Shown piece after piece: positions 1 through 7,366 of a stretch of DNA of 14,629 nucleotides. How positions within the stretch are numbered: the stretch's first letter is position 1; the number at the start of each line of letters is the position of its first letter. Source of the stretch: an uncultured Alistipes sp. GTDB taxonomy: Bacteria; Bacteroidota; Bacteroidia; Bacteroidales; Rikenellaceae. The translations under genes were made by a program, and so were the position numbers. Under the pieces are notes generated by a model, which ran no database searches, was not told the origin of the DNA, and saw only the letters and a list, made by a program, of their open reading frames with translations. The stretch covers positions 1-14,629 of the forward strand of contig CAJGDL010000035.1 in NCBI GenBank assembly GCA_904502075.1, given 5' to 3'.

Positions 1-1
1 C

Positions 2-313
2 CACATCGACGACATCATCGCTGCGGCCAAAAACGACGACAACCTCTCGATCGAACTCATCGAGGAGGCGGGCGAGAAGGTGGGCAAGGCGATCGCCATC
101 TTGATCAACACCTTCAACCCCGAGACGGTGATTGTGGGTGGCAACCTGGCGGCTGCCGGCGACTACATCATGCTTCCGCTTAAGTCGGCTACCAACAAGT
201 ATTCGCTCAACCTGGTCTACAAGGATACCAAGTTCCGCCTCTCGAAGATGACCGAGTCGGCCAGCGCCTGGGGTTCGGCCATGCTGATCCGCAACAAGAT
301 CATCGGCCTGTAA
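2..313 (+). CDS. ROK-family protein (sugar kinase/NagC-type regulator), C-terminal fragment
   Basis: The reading frame is open from base 2 and stops at TAA 311-313, giving about 103 C-terminal residues of a protein that begins outside the window. The visible part contains ILINTFNPETVIVGG, the typical C-terminal ROK segment in which 'NP..IVIGG' packs near the active site, and it ends in the characteristic helix SASAWGSAMLIRNKII. ROK proteins are either sugar kinases (glucokinase, N-acetylmannosamine kinase) or NagC/XylR-type repressors with an added N-terminal winged helix. The N-terminus, the ATP site and the zinc-binding cysteines lie upstream, so kinase and repressor cannot be told apart. 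The GNAT gene starts 3 bases after the stop, which suggests co-transcription. Family assignment is good; specific function is unknown. Confidence 0.82.
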   Translation, partial: HIDDIIAAAKNDDNLSIELIEEAGEKVGKAIAILINTFNPETVIVGGNLAAAGDYIMLPLKSATNKYSLNLVYKDTKFRLSKMTESASAWGSAMLIRNKIIGL

Positions 314-316
314 ATC

Positions 317-850
317 ATGAACTTGAAAGGAGAAAAGATAACTCTTCGGGCGGTTGAACCCGAAGATGTAGAGTTGATGTATGCCTGGGAGAACGACCCC
401 GAAGTATGGCATGTGAGTGGCACCCTCGCCCCTTTTTCGCGCCATGCGCTCGAGCAGTTTGCCCAAAACCAATCTCTTGACCCCTTCTCGGCTCACCAGC
501 AACGGCTTATCATCGAGACCCTGGCGGGCGAAGCAATCGGCACGCTCGACCTCTTCGAGATCGACCCTCTGAACCGTCGCGCCGGCTTGGGCATCCTGAT
601 CCATCGCCCCGAAAACCGCGGAAGAGGCTATGCCCGCGAGGCCCTGGGTTTGGTCGTCGGGTATGCTCGCAACACCCTGGCCTTGGAGCAGTTGTGGTGC
701 CACATCGAGTCGGACAACGAAGCCAGCCAAGCCCTCTTCTCGGGTGCCGGCTTTCGCCTTGCCGGTTGCAAAAAGCATTGGAATTGGAGCCCCGAGGGGT
801 GGAAAGATGAAGAGCTTTGGCAACGGCTCTTCGACGAGGAAAAATCATAG
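317..850 (+). CDS. GNAT-family N-acetyltransferase (RimJ/RimL/SpeG-like)
   Basis: This 177-residue protein is the usual length for the Acetyltransf_3-type GNAT fold, which transfers acetyl from acetyl-CoA to an amine such as a protein N-terminus, a polyamine or an aminoglycoside. The N-terminus ITLRAVEPEDVELMYAWEND is the standard opening of RimJ/RimL-like enzymes. The acetyl-CoA pyrophosphate loop R/Q-x-x-G-x-G/A is seen as RGRGYA at residues 101-106. It is followed by the helix REALGLVVGYA and by ESDNEASQALFSGAGF (131-146), where Asn134 matches the conserved Asn of the family. The start ATG lies 3 bases after the ROK stop, and a terminator follows directly, so this appears to be the last gene of that unit. 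The substrate cannot be predicted from the sequence. Confidence 0.88.
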   Translation: MNLKGEKITLRAVEPEDVELMYAWENDPEVWHVSGTLAPFSRHALEQFAQNQSLDPFSAHQQRLIIETLAGEAIGTLDLFEIDPLNRRAGLGILIHRPENRGRGYAREALGLVVGYARNTLALEQLWCHIESDNEASQALFSGAGFRLAGCKKHWNWSPEGWKDEELWQRLFDEEKS

Positions 851-859
851 CGCAGGAAC

Positions 860-886
860 AAACGAGGAGTGTTTTCTCCTCGTTTT
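860..886 (+). terminator. Rho-independent terminator after the GNAT gene
   Basis: A perfect 10-bp stem (860-869 with 876-885, core AACGAGGAG/CTCCTCGTT) encloses the 6-base loop TGTTTT. The stem runs into a short T stretch at 883-886. It begins 10 bases after the acetyltransferase stop codon, as expected for the end of the ROK-GNAT transcript. Confidence 0.75.
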
Positions 887-990
887 CGCATCGGCTCCCC
901 CTCGGCCCAAAATATAACAATCGCTTAACTGTTGTTAAAAGCTGAATGGTTGCAGGTGCTCTACACGAGATAACGGCCAATAAAATCCAC

Positions 991-1024
991 AAAGAGCTCT
1001 CCAAAAGTCGGAGGGCTCTTTTTT
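991..1024 (+). terminator. Second rho-independent terminator upstream of suf
   Basis: A 12-bp stem pairs 991-1002 (AAAGAGCTCTCC) with 1010-1021 (one G-U pair), around a 7-base loop, and runs into TTTTTT (1019-1024). It is the stronger of two tandem terminators and has the T-run only on the plus strand. It ends just before the suf promoter. It either backs up the terminator at 860-886 or ends a short RNA made from 887-990. Confidence 0.75.
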
Positions 1025-1036
1025 CGCGAGTTTCGG

Positions 1037-1067
1037 TTTGAGTTTTGCAATTGTTTTCGTATCTTTG
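1037..1067 (+). promoter_or_regulatory. Bacteroidetes-type promoter for the suf operon
   Basis: TTTG (1037-1040) and TATCTTTG (1060-1067) are separated by 19 bases. This matches the known Bacteroides sigma-ABfr consensus of TTTG near -33 and TAnnTTTG near -7. Transcription would begin at about 1073-1076, leaving a leader of roughly 15 bases before the sufB ATG at 1089. No obvious operator palindrome for an IscR/SufR-type regulator overlaps it. The match is by eye; the start site has not been mapped. Confidence 0.7.
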
Positions 1068-1088
1068 TCTGATTAAACACAACCGACT

Positions 1089-2534
1089 ATGTCAACGACA
1101 GAAAAAAATATACTCGATGAGTTGCAACAGAGCGACTACAAGTATGGTTTTACGACCGACATCGAGACCGAAATCATCCCCAAAGGGCTCTCCGAGGAGG
1201 TTGTTCGCCTCATCTCGGAGAAGAAAGGTGAGCCCGAATGGATGCTTGAAATGCGCCTGAAGGCCTACCGCCATTGGTTAACTCTCACCCCTCCGACTTG
1301 GGCACACCTTCGGATTCCGGAGATCGACTTCCAGGAGGTGATCTACTACGCCGCCCCGAAGCAGCAAAAGAAGCTCGGCTCGATGGATGAGGTAGACCCC
1401 GAGTTGAAGCGCACCTTCGACAAATTGGGCATCCCCTTGGAGGAGCAGATGGCTCTGGCCGGCGTGGCCGTGGATGCCGTGATGGACTCCGTCTCGGTGA
1501 AGACCACTTTCCGCGAAACCCTCAAAGAGAAGGGCATCATCTTCTGCTCGATCTCCGAGGCGATCAAAGAGCACCCCGAGTTGATCAAAAAGTACCTCGG
1601 CTCGGTGGTTCCCCATACGGATAATTTCTACGCCGCCTTGAATGCCGCGGTCTTCTCCGACGGATCATTCTGCTACATCCCCAAGGGGGTACGCTGTCCA
1701 ATGGAGCTCTCGACCTACTTCCGCATCAACGCCGCCGGCACGGGTCAGTTTGAGCGTACGCTGATCGTAGCCGACGAGGGGTCGTATGTGAGCTACCTGG
1801 AGGGCTGCACAGCCCCGCGTCGCGACGAGAACCAACTCCACGCCGCGGTGGTGGAGATCGTTGTGGAGCGCGATGCCGAGGTGAAGTACTCCACGGTACA
1901 GAATTGGTACCCGGGCGACAAAGAGGGAAAGGGCGGTATCTACAACTTCGTGACCAAACGCGGATTGTGTCGCGAGAATAGCCGCCTTTCGTGGACACAG
2001 GTGGAGACCGGCTCGGCCATCACCTGGAAATACCCGAGTTGCGTGCTGTTGGGCGACAACTCGGTGGGCGAATTCTACTCCGTGGCCATGACCAACCACT
2101 TCCAACAGGCCGACACCGGAACCAAGATGATTCACATTGGGCGCAATACCCGCTCACACATCATCTCGAAGGGTATCTCGGCCGGCCGTAGCGAAAACTC
2201 CTACCGAGGCTTGGTACGGGTAGCGAAGGGGGCCGACGGAGCCCGCAACTACTCGCAGTGCGACTCGTTGCTCATTGGCGACAAGTGCGGTGCCCACACC
2301 TTCCCCGATGTAGACTGCCACAACCCCTCGGCCGTATTGGAGCACGAGGCCACGACCTCGAAGATCTCCGAAGAGCAGCTCTTCTACTGCCGTCAGCGTG
2401 GCTTGAACACCGAAGATGCCGTGGGCCTGATTGTCAATGGCTACGCGAAAGAGGTACTCGCAAAGCTCCCGATGGAGTTTGCCGTCGAAGCTCAAAAGCT
2501 TTTGGCTCTGAGTTTGGAGGGTTCGGTAGGGTAA
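1089..2534 (+). CDS. sufB: Fe-S cluster assembly scaffold SufB
   Basis: This 481-residue protein is a full-length SufB, the central subunit of the cytosolic SufBC2D complex that builds iron-sulfur clusters on sulfur from SufS. The beta-helix core carries family blocks such as FCYIPKGVRCPMELSTYFRIN, EGCTAP and HIGRNTRSHIISKGISAG. The C-terminal helical SufC-binding region ends in LPMEFAVEAQKLLALSLEGSVG. Aligned from the C-terminus with the 495-residue E. coli protein (offset 14), Cys391 in QCDSLLIG corresponds to E. coli Cys405, which accepts sulfur, and His419-Glu420 in EHEATTSK correspond to His433-Glu434, so the known cluster-building residues appear to be kept. The start ATG follows the promoter by about 20 bases. 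It is the first gene of the operon; sufC follows after a 153-base spacer. Confidence 0.97.
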   Translation: MSTTEKNILDELQQSDYKYGFTTDIETEIIPKGLSEEVVRLISEKKGEPEWMLEMRLKAYRHWLTLTPPTWAHLRIPEIDFQEVIYYAAPKQQKKLGSMDEVDPELKRTFDKLGIPLEEQMALAGVAVDAVMDSVSVKTTFRETLKEKGIIFCSISEAIKEHPELIKKYLGSVVPHTDNFYAALNAAVFSDGSFCYIPKGVRCPMELSTYFRINAAGTGQFERTLIVADEGSYVSYLEGCTAPRRDENQLHAAVVEIVVERDAEVKYSTVQNWYPGDKEGKGGIYNFVTKRGLCRENSRLSWTQVETGSAITWKYPSCVLLGDNSVGEFYSVAMTNHFQQADTGTKMIHIGRNTRSHIISKGISAGRSENSYRGLVRVAKGADGARNYSQCDSLLIGDKCGAHTFPDVDCHNPSAVLEHEATTSKISEEQLFYCRQRGLNTEDAVGLIVNGYAKEVLAKLPMEFAVEAQKLLALSLEGSVG

Positions 2535-2561
2535 ATTCTCAAAGCACAATTCTCAATTCAC
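2534..2561 (+). repeat. Two imperfect 14-base tandem repeats in the sufB-sufC spacer
   Basis: The unit AATTCTCAAAGCAC (2534-2547) is followed directly by AATTCTCAATTCAC (2548-2561). They share 11 of 14 bases. The first unit begins on the last base of the sufB stop codon. The AT-rich composition differs from the flanking coding sequence and resembles the remains of a dispersed intergenic repeat. Function is unknown. Confidence 0.55.
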
Positions 2562-2602
2562 GATTCAAGGCTCTGGAAGCTCGAATCTAAATTGGGGTGG
2601 TA

Positions 2603-2649
2603 AGAGTTAGCAAGCAGGGAGCCTACTGGAAGGAGGGTAGGAAAACTCT
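2603..2649 (+). other. Possible stem-loop in the sufB-sufC spacer
   Basis: An outer 6-bp stem (AGAGTT 2603-2608 with AACTCT 2644-2649) encloses an inner 5-bp stem (CCTAC 2622-2626 with GTAGG 2637-2641). The pairing is weak and interrupted, and no T-run follows, so it is not a convincing terminator. It could affect transcript processing or stability and so the SufB to SufC ratio. That role is inference. Confidence 0.3.
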
Positions 2650-2687
2650 GCAAAACAAACAGATTAGTAAAACAAAAAAAACGAAAT

Positions 2688-3443
2688 ATGTTAAGTGTTA
2701 AAAATTTGCACGCCTCGGTCGGCGACAAGGAGATCCTCAAGGGGATCAACCTGGAGGTGAAGGCCGGCGAGGTACACGCCATCATGGGGCCCAACGGCTC
2801 GGGTAAGTCGACCTTGGCCTCGGTGTTGGCCGGCAACGAGAAATTCACCGTAACGGCCGGCGAGGTGATCTTCGAGGGCAAGAATCTCTTGGAGCTCCCG
2901 ATCGAGGAGCGAGCCTCGATGGGTCTCTTCCTGGGCTTTCAGTATCCCGTGGAGATTCCCGGCGTCTCGATGGCCAACTTTATGAAGCAGGCCGTCAGCG
3001 AACAGCGCAAGTTCCGTGGCGAAGAGCCCCTCACGGCGGCCCAATTTCTGAAGCTGATGCGCGAAAAGAGTGCCATTGTTGAGTTGGACTCGAAGCTCAC
3101 GTCGCGTGCAGTAAACGAGGGCTTCTCGGGAGGAGAAAAGAAGAAGAACGAGATCTTCCAGATGGCGATGCTGGAGCCCAAGTTGGCCATCTTGGACGAG
3201 ACCGATTCGGGGTTGGATATTGATGCCCTGCGCATCGTAGCCACGGGCGTTACGAAGCTCCACACCCCCGAAAATGCTACGGTGGTGATCACCCACTATC
3301 AGCGCCTGCTGGACTACATCGTCCCCGACTTTGTCCATGTGCTCTACAAGGGACGCATCATCTACTCGGGCGATAAGTCGCTGGCCCTGAAGCTCGAAAA
3401 GGAGGGCTACGATTGGTTGATTAACGACTACAAGGAGGAGTAA
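2688..3443 (+). CDS. sufC: Fe-S cluster assembly ATPase SufC
   Basis: This 251-residue protein is the soluble ABC-type ATPase of the SufBC2D complex; ATP binding makes SufC dimerise and opens the SufB-SufD interface. All nucleotide-binding elements are visible: Walker A GPNGSGKST (34-42, Lys40), signature FSGGEKKKNE (146-155, the SufC-specific variant), Walker B LAILDETDSGLD (166-177, catalytic Glu171) and the H-loop His203 in VVITHYQRLL. These positions match E. coli SufC. There are no membrane segments, as expected. The start ATG lies in an A-rich stretch, typical of translation starts in this phylum. The stop codon shares a base with the sufD start (TAATG), so the two are probably translationally coupled. 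Confidence 0.98.
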   Translation: MLSVKNLHASVGDKEILKGINLEVKAGEVHAIMGPNGSGKSTLASVLAGNEKFTVTAGEVIFEGKNLLELPIEERASMGLFLGFQYPVEIPGVSMANFMKQAVSEQRKFRGEEPLTAAQFLKLMREKSAIVELDSKLTSRAVNEGFSGGEKKKNEIFQMAMLEPKLAILDETDSGLDIDALRIVATGVTKLHTPENATVVITHYQRLLDYIVPDFVHVLYKGRIIYSGDKSLALKLEKEGYDWLINDYKEE

Positions 3444-4231
3444 TGGAACACTCGAAGATTCTACAACGACTCGCCACCCTCTCGGATGTGGAGGTTATGG
3501 AGGCCGCAGCGTTGGGTGAGTGGGTGGTAAAGGCAGGCACAGAGCGAAAAATCGTGCTTCTGCACCAGGCTGCCGACAGCAGCGATTCCACGATCCGCGT
3601 AGAGCAAGGTGCCCGCTTGGAGCTTACTGAGATCTTTGTGCGCGAGGCTTTCCGCACGGTGAAGATCCAACAAGAGGAGGGTTCCTCGAGCGATGTAACG
3701 CTGCTGCAAATCGGCTCCTCGAATGCTGATTTCACCTTTTCGCTCCAGGGTCGGAACGCCGAGAGTCGCCTGCGCGGCCTCTTCCTCGTCGCCCCGAAGG
3801 AGCACTGCGAGGTGGCGCTGCGTACCGAGCACAACGCGCCCGATTGCCGTAGCAACTCGCTGGTCAAGGGGGTAGCAAGCGGCCAGGAGGCCTTTGGTCG
3901 TTTCAGCGGCTTGGTCTATGTGGCGCCCGATGCCCAGCGCACCGATGCCCGCCAGACGAGCCGCAACATCGAGCTCACGCCCGGATCACGCATCCGCACC
4001 GAGCCCCAATTGGAGATCTATGCCGACGATGTGAAGTGTTCTCACGGTGCCACCGTGGGACAGCTCGACGGAGATGCCATCCTCTACATGCGCCAACGAG
4101 GCCTTACCGAACAGCAGGCCCGTCGCCTGCAGATCGAAGGCTTTGCCGGAGATGTGGTCTGCCACCACGCAAATCCCGCCCTCGGGGAGTTGCTCTGCGA
4201 ACTGGTTACCGAGAAACTGCAAGCCATGTAG
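3443..4231 (+). CDS. sufD: Fe-S cluster assembly protein SufD, short form
   Basis: At 262 residues this is a compact SufD, the SufB paralogue that forms the scaffold heterodimer. The C-terminal half is clear: RTDARQTSRNIELTPGSRI, then EPQLEIYADDVKCSHGATVGQ (about 186-206), YMRQRGL, and a final helix region ending in LCELVTEKLQAM. Cys199 and His201 in VKCSH match the E. coli Cys358/His360 pair; His360 contributes to the cluster site at the SufB-SufD interface. E. coli SufD has about 423 residues, so the N-terminal helical domain is essentially missing here, with only about 35 residues before the beta-helix begins. The start is fixed by the one-base overlap with the sufC stop; since sufC is intact up to that point, the protein was not simply cut by a wrong start choice. 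Confidence 0.93.
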   Translation: MEHSKILQRLATLSDVEVMEAAALGEWVVKAGTERKIVLLHQAADSSDSTIRVEQGARLELTEIFVREAFRTVKIQQEEGSSSDVTLLQIGSSNADFTFSLQGRNAESRLRGLFLVAPKEHCEVALRTEHNAPDCRSNSLVKGVASGQEAFGRFSGLVYVAPDAQRTDARQTSRNIELTPGSRIRTEPQLEIYADDVKCSHGATVGQLDGDAILYMRQRGLTEQQARRLQIEGFAGDVVCHHANPALGELLCELVTEKLQAM

Positions 4232-4234
4232 CCC

Positions 4235-5452
4235 ATGCTGAATCTGCACGACATACGAAAAGATTTCCCGATTCTCGAGCGCGAGGTCTATGGCCGCCCC
4301 TTGGTCTACTTGGATAGTGGGGCCACGGCCCAGAAACCGCAGTGCGTGATCGAGAAGATCAACGAACTACACCGCACACTCAACGGCAACATCCACCGCG
4401 GAGCCCACTTCTTGGCCGAACAGATGACCGAGCAGTATGAGGCGGCACGCGAAGAGGTGCGTCGCTTTATCGGAGCCCGCGAGCGAGCCGAGGTGATCTT
4501 TACGGCCGGAGCCACCGCCTCGCTCAACACCGTGGCTTACAGCTACTGCGAGATGGCTCTCCAAAAGGGGGACAACATCGTGGTCAGCGAGATGGAGCAC
4601 CACTCGAACATTGTCCCTTGGCAGTTGATGTGTGAACGCAAAGGGGCCGAGTTGCGCGTGTTAAGGTTTGACGATGGGGGAGCCCTGAAAATCGAGACCC
4701 TTGCGGAGCTGCTCGACAAGCGTACGCGCGTGGTAGCTATCACCCAGGCCTCGAACACATTGGGCACACGCCCCGAACTGAAGCCCATTATTGATGCCGC
4801 CCATGCCGTAGGCGCGGTGGTTGTGGTGGATGGTTGCCAGGGGGTGGTACACGGCGGAGTGAATGTCGCAGAGTTGGATTGCGACTTCTATGCCTTCTCG
4901 GGCCACAAGCTCTACGGCCCCACGGGCATCGGTGTCCTCTACGGCAAGCGCGACCTCCTGGAAAAGATGCCTCCGTTCCTCTGTGGCGGCGACATGGTGG
5001 ATCGGGTCTCGTTCGAGCGCACGACCTATGCCGAATTGCCCCTGAAATTTGAGGCCGGCACGGCCAACTTCATTGGAGCCACCGGACTCGGCGAGGCAAT
5101 CCGCTACCTGCAGGGGTTGGACCTGAAGGCGGTGGAGGCCCACGAAGAGGAGCTGTTGCGCTACGCCACCGAGCGTCTGCAAGCGATCGACGGGCTGAGG
5201 ATCTATGGCACCGATCCCTCGAAATGCGCCATTCTTTCGTTTACGATCGAGGGTACACACCCCTACGATGTGGGGATGATCCTCGACAAACAAGGAGTGG
5301 CCATCCGCACGGGACAGCACTGCGCCGAACCCGTGATGAAACACTACGGCGTAAAGGGAATGTGTCGTGCCTCGTTCGGCCTATACAACACCCGCGAAGA
5401 GATTGATCAGCTGGAGGCCGCCTTGAAGCGTGCTCTCCGCATGTTACGATAA
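4235..5452 (+). CDS. sufS: Cysteine desulfurase SufS
   Basis: This 405-residue protein is a class II, group II cysteine desulfurase (SufS/CsdA type), the PLP enzyme that takes sulfur from cysteine as a persulfide and delivers it to the Suf scaffold. The N-terminus DFPILEREVYGRPLVYLDSGATAQKP is typical. EMEHHSNIVPWQ carries the histidine that stacks on PLP. The PLP lysine is Lys225 in FSGHKLYGPTGIGVLYG. The persulfide cysteine is Cys363 in RTGQHCAEPVM (E. coli Lys226 and Cys364). The short active-site loop fits SufS rather than IscS. The gene starts 3 bases after the sufD stop. SufS enzymes normally need a partner, SufE or SufU, to accept the sulfur; neither is in this window. Confidence 0.97.
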   Translation: MLNLHDIRKDFPILEREVYGRPLVYLDSGATAQKPQCVIEKINELHRTLNGNIHRGAHFLAEQMTEQYEAAREEVRRFIGARERAEVIFTAGATASLNTVAYSYCEMALQKGDNIVVSEMEHHSNIVPWQLMCERKGAELRVLRFDDGGALKIETLAELLDKRTRVVAITQASNTLGTRPELKPIIDAAHAVGAVVVVDGCQGVVHGGVNVAELDCDFYAFSGHKLYGPTGIGVLYGKRDLLEKMPPFLCGGDMVDRVSFERTTYAELPLKFEAGTANFIGATGLGEAIRYLQGLDLKAVEAHEEELLRYATERLQAIDGLRIYGTDPSKCAILSFTIEGTHPYDVGMILDKQGVAIRTGQHCAEPVMKHYGVKGMCRASFGLYNTREEIDQLEAALKRALRMLR

Positions 5453-5472
5453 CCCAAAAATCGGCTAACCCT

Positions 5473-6156
5473 ATGCTTATTGTCCTCGAAGGGCTCGATG
5501 GAGCCGGAAAATCGACCCAAATTCAACGCCTGCGCCAGCACCTCGAGGCGCAGGGGCTGCAGACCGAATACCTCCACTTCCCGCGTTTCGATGCCCCCGT
5601 CTTCGGGGAGTTGATCGCCCGTTTCCTGCGAGGCGAATTCGGCTCGGTGGAGCAAGTAGACCCCTATTTGGTGGCCCTGCTCTATGCCGGAGACCGAAAC
5701 GATGCGGCGAAGCAGATCCGTCGATGGTTCGACGAAGGGAAGGTGGTTGTCTTGGATCGCTATGTCTACTCGAACATCGGCTACCAATGCGCCAAACTCC
5801 CTACGCGCGAGGAGCGCGACCGCCTGGCGGAATGGATCCTCGACTTGGAGTACAACTACTACGGGATTCCTCGTCCCGACCTCTCGCTCTTTTTGGATGT
5901 CCCCTTCGCCTTTACGGAGCGCAAACTCTCCGAGCAGCGCGAGGGCGACGATCGCGACTATCTGCAGGGAGCAAAAGACATTCACGAGGGGTCGCTCTCG
6001 CTGCAGCAGTGCGTGCGCGAGGTCTACCTCTCGGCCGCCGAGCGCGATGAAGCCCTGCGTGTGATCTCTTGCGACGACGGTCGTGGGGGCATGGCCTCTC
6101 CCGATGCGATCTTCGAGCGCATCCAAACCGTGCTAACCCCCTTAATCGAGCGATAG
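5473..6156 (+). CDS. tmk: Thymidylate kinase (dTMP kinase)
   Basis: This 227-residue protein phosphorylates dTMP to dTDP for DNA synthesis. The P-loop is GLDGAGKST (residues 7-15) after the beta strand MLIVLE. The DRY motif that binds the nucleotide is DRYVYSN (95-101), and LFLDVP (139-144) is the usual strand before the LID region. The LID segment RKLSEQREGDDRDYLQG carries several basic residues. FPRFDAPVFG (36-45) corresponds to the dTMP-binding FPR segment. Length is slightly above the usual 205-215 residues. The gene starts 20 bases after the sufS stop with no terminator or clear promoter between, so it is probably on the suf transcript. The link to Fe-S assembly looks like shared expression, not shared chemistry. 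Confidence 0.93.
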   Translation: MLIVLEGLDGAGKSTQIQRLRQHLEAQGLQTEYLHFPRFDAPVFGELIARFLRGEFGSVEQVDPYLVALLYAGDRNDAAKQIRRWFDEGKVVVLDRYVYSNIGYQCAKLPTREERDRLAEWILDLEYNYYGIPRPDLSLFLDVPFAFTERKLSEQREGDDRDYLQGAKDIHEGSLSLQQCVREVYLSAAERDEALRVISCDDGRGGMASPDAIFERIQTVLTPLIER

Positions 6157-6159
6157 ACA

Positions 6160-7284
6160 ATGCAACCACGCCTACTGAAATCGCTCGCCAGAGTCTGCCG
6201 CGCCGTCTTGGCCATCACCTTCATCCTTTCGGGATTCAGCAAGGTAATCGACCCTTGGGGCACCGCCCTGAAGGTGGGCGAGTACCTGGCCATCTACGGA
6301 TTTGAGGAGTTAAACCCCTTGGCGATGGCCTTTTCGATCTGGTTGTGCGGTGCCGAGTTGATGATGGGCTGTATGCTCCTGTTCAAGGTGCGTATTCGAT
6401 TGGTTTCGATCTTTGCGCTGCTCTCGATGTGTTTCTTCACCCTCCTCACCCTGTTGAGCGCCACGGTGCTTCCGGTGGAGGATTGTGGATGCTTCGGCGA
6501 GGCGCTGAAACTCTCTCCTTGGGAGACCTTCCTGAAGAACCTACTGCTCCTCCCCCCGGCCTTTGTGGTGTGGTATCGCTACCGCCCCGACAAGATCTTC
6601 GCCTTCAAGCCGGCCGAACTTGCGCTCATGCTCCTCTTCTTTAGTGGTTCGATGGGGTTGGGCATCTACTGCAGCCGCCACCTCCCCTTTGTCGACTTCC
6701 TTCCCTATAAGGTGGGGGTGGATCTGCGCACCGAGCGACTCAATCCCGATGCCGACACCCTGAAGGAGGAGGACGAACAACTCGAAACCCTGTTGATCTA
6801 CCGCAACCTGGAGACGGGAAAGATCCGTGAATTTGCACTCACCGACACCGAATGGCAAGACGAAAGCCGCTGGGAGTGGGTCGAGACCCGCACGAACTTC
6901 AATACCCCATCGATTCGCGCCTCAATTGCGGAGTTCGCCCTGCGCGACCACACGGGCGACATCACCGAGGAGGTGTTGGAGACCGAAGGTAGACTCTACA
7001 TGCTCTGCGTGAACAACTTCAAACGACTGCGCAACGGCTGCGCCCACCGTCTGCGAATGCTCATCGACCGTGCCGACCGAGAGGGGGCTACCGTCATCTG
7101 CCTGACACCCGACCACCTCAACGACGAAGCCTTGTGGTCATTCCACGGAAGCCGACCGGTTCGTTGCTGCAACATGGACGTTCATACGATCCGTACTCTG
7201 CTCCGAGCGAATAACGGAGTGGTGACCCTCGAAGACGGAGTGATTGTCGACAAGCGGAATTGTCGCGATATTGAGCTCGAATAG
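6160..7284 (+). CDS. BT_3928-family membrane protein (DoxX/MauE-like with thioredoxin-like tail)
   Basis: This 374-residue protein belongs, by overall pattern, to the poorly characterised BT_3928 family of Bacteroidales. The N-terminal half is a DoxX/MauE-like bundle with hydrophobic segments at about 12-30, 52-76, 82-104, 125-140 and 152-171, including LSGFSKVIDPWGTALKVGEYL. A DCGCFG motif at 108-113, just after the third segment, gives a Cys-x-Cys pair of the sort seen in MauE-like thiol-disulfide proteins. The C-terminal half (about 185-374) is soluble and ends NNGVVTLEDGVIVDK, resembling the last strands of a thioredoxin fold, but no CxxC is present there. A role in redox or protein folding in the envelope is possible but inferred. 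It starts 3 bases after tmk and ends before a strong hairpin. Confidence 0.75.
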   Translation: MQPRLLKSLARVCRAVLAITFILSGFSKVIDPWGTALKVGEYLAIYGFEELNPLAMAFSIWLCGAELMMGCMLLFKVRIRLVSIFALLSMCFFTLLTLLSATVLPVEDCGCFGEALKLSPWETFLKNLLLLPPAFVVWYRYRPDKIFAFKPAELALMLLFFSGSMGLGIYCSRHLPFVDFLPYKVGVDLRTERLNPDADTLKEEDEQLETLLIYRNLETGKIREFALTDTEWQDESRWEWVETRTNFNTPSIRASIAEFALRDHTGDITEEVLETEGRLYMLCVNNFKRLRNGCAHRLRMLIDRADREGATVICLTPDHLNDEALWSFHGSRPVRCCNMDVHTIRTLLRANNGVVTLEDGVIVDKRNCRDIELE

Positions 7285-7328
7285 ACCTCAAAAGAGCCCC
7301 TTAGAAAGAAGATTCGTGTTTTTGGTAC

Positions 7329-7366
7329 AGATGTTGGTTTTCTCGCGAAAGCCAACATCTCATTTT
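7329..7366 (+). terminator. Strong hairpin with T-run between the suf-tmk operon and the efflux operon
   Basis: A 13-bp stem (7329-7341 with 7348-7360, one G-U pair) encloses the 6-base loop CTCGCG and is followed by CATTTT. It begins 45 bases after the stop of the BT_3928-like gene and fits a rho-independent terminator. The short T-run ends directly against the adaptor ATG at 7367, so the same structure would lie in the leader of the efflux operon if transcription starts upstream. An operator palindrome or a translation-blocking hairpin is an alternative reading. Confidence 0.6.

Noticed and set aside
946..1041. 31-codon ORF between the two terminators
   Set aside because: It reads straight through the second terminator hairpin and into the suf promoter, has no recognisable features, and is likely chance.
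510..1082. 190-codon minus-strand ORF
   Set aside because: It is antisense to the GNAT gene and crosses both terminators; its Arg/Ser-rich composition is typical of shadow frames.
7244..7366. 41-codon N-terminal extension of the efflux adaptor
   Set aside because: It overlaps the preceding gene and the hairpin, and would place the lipoprotein signal internally.
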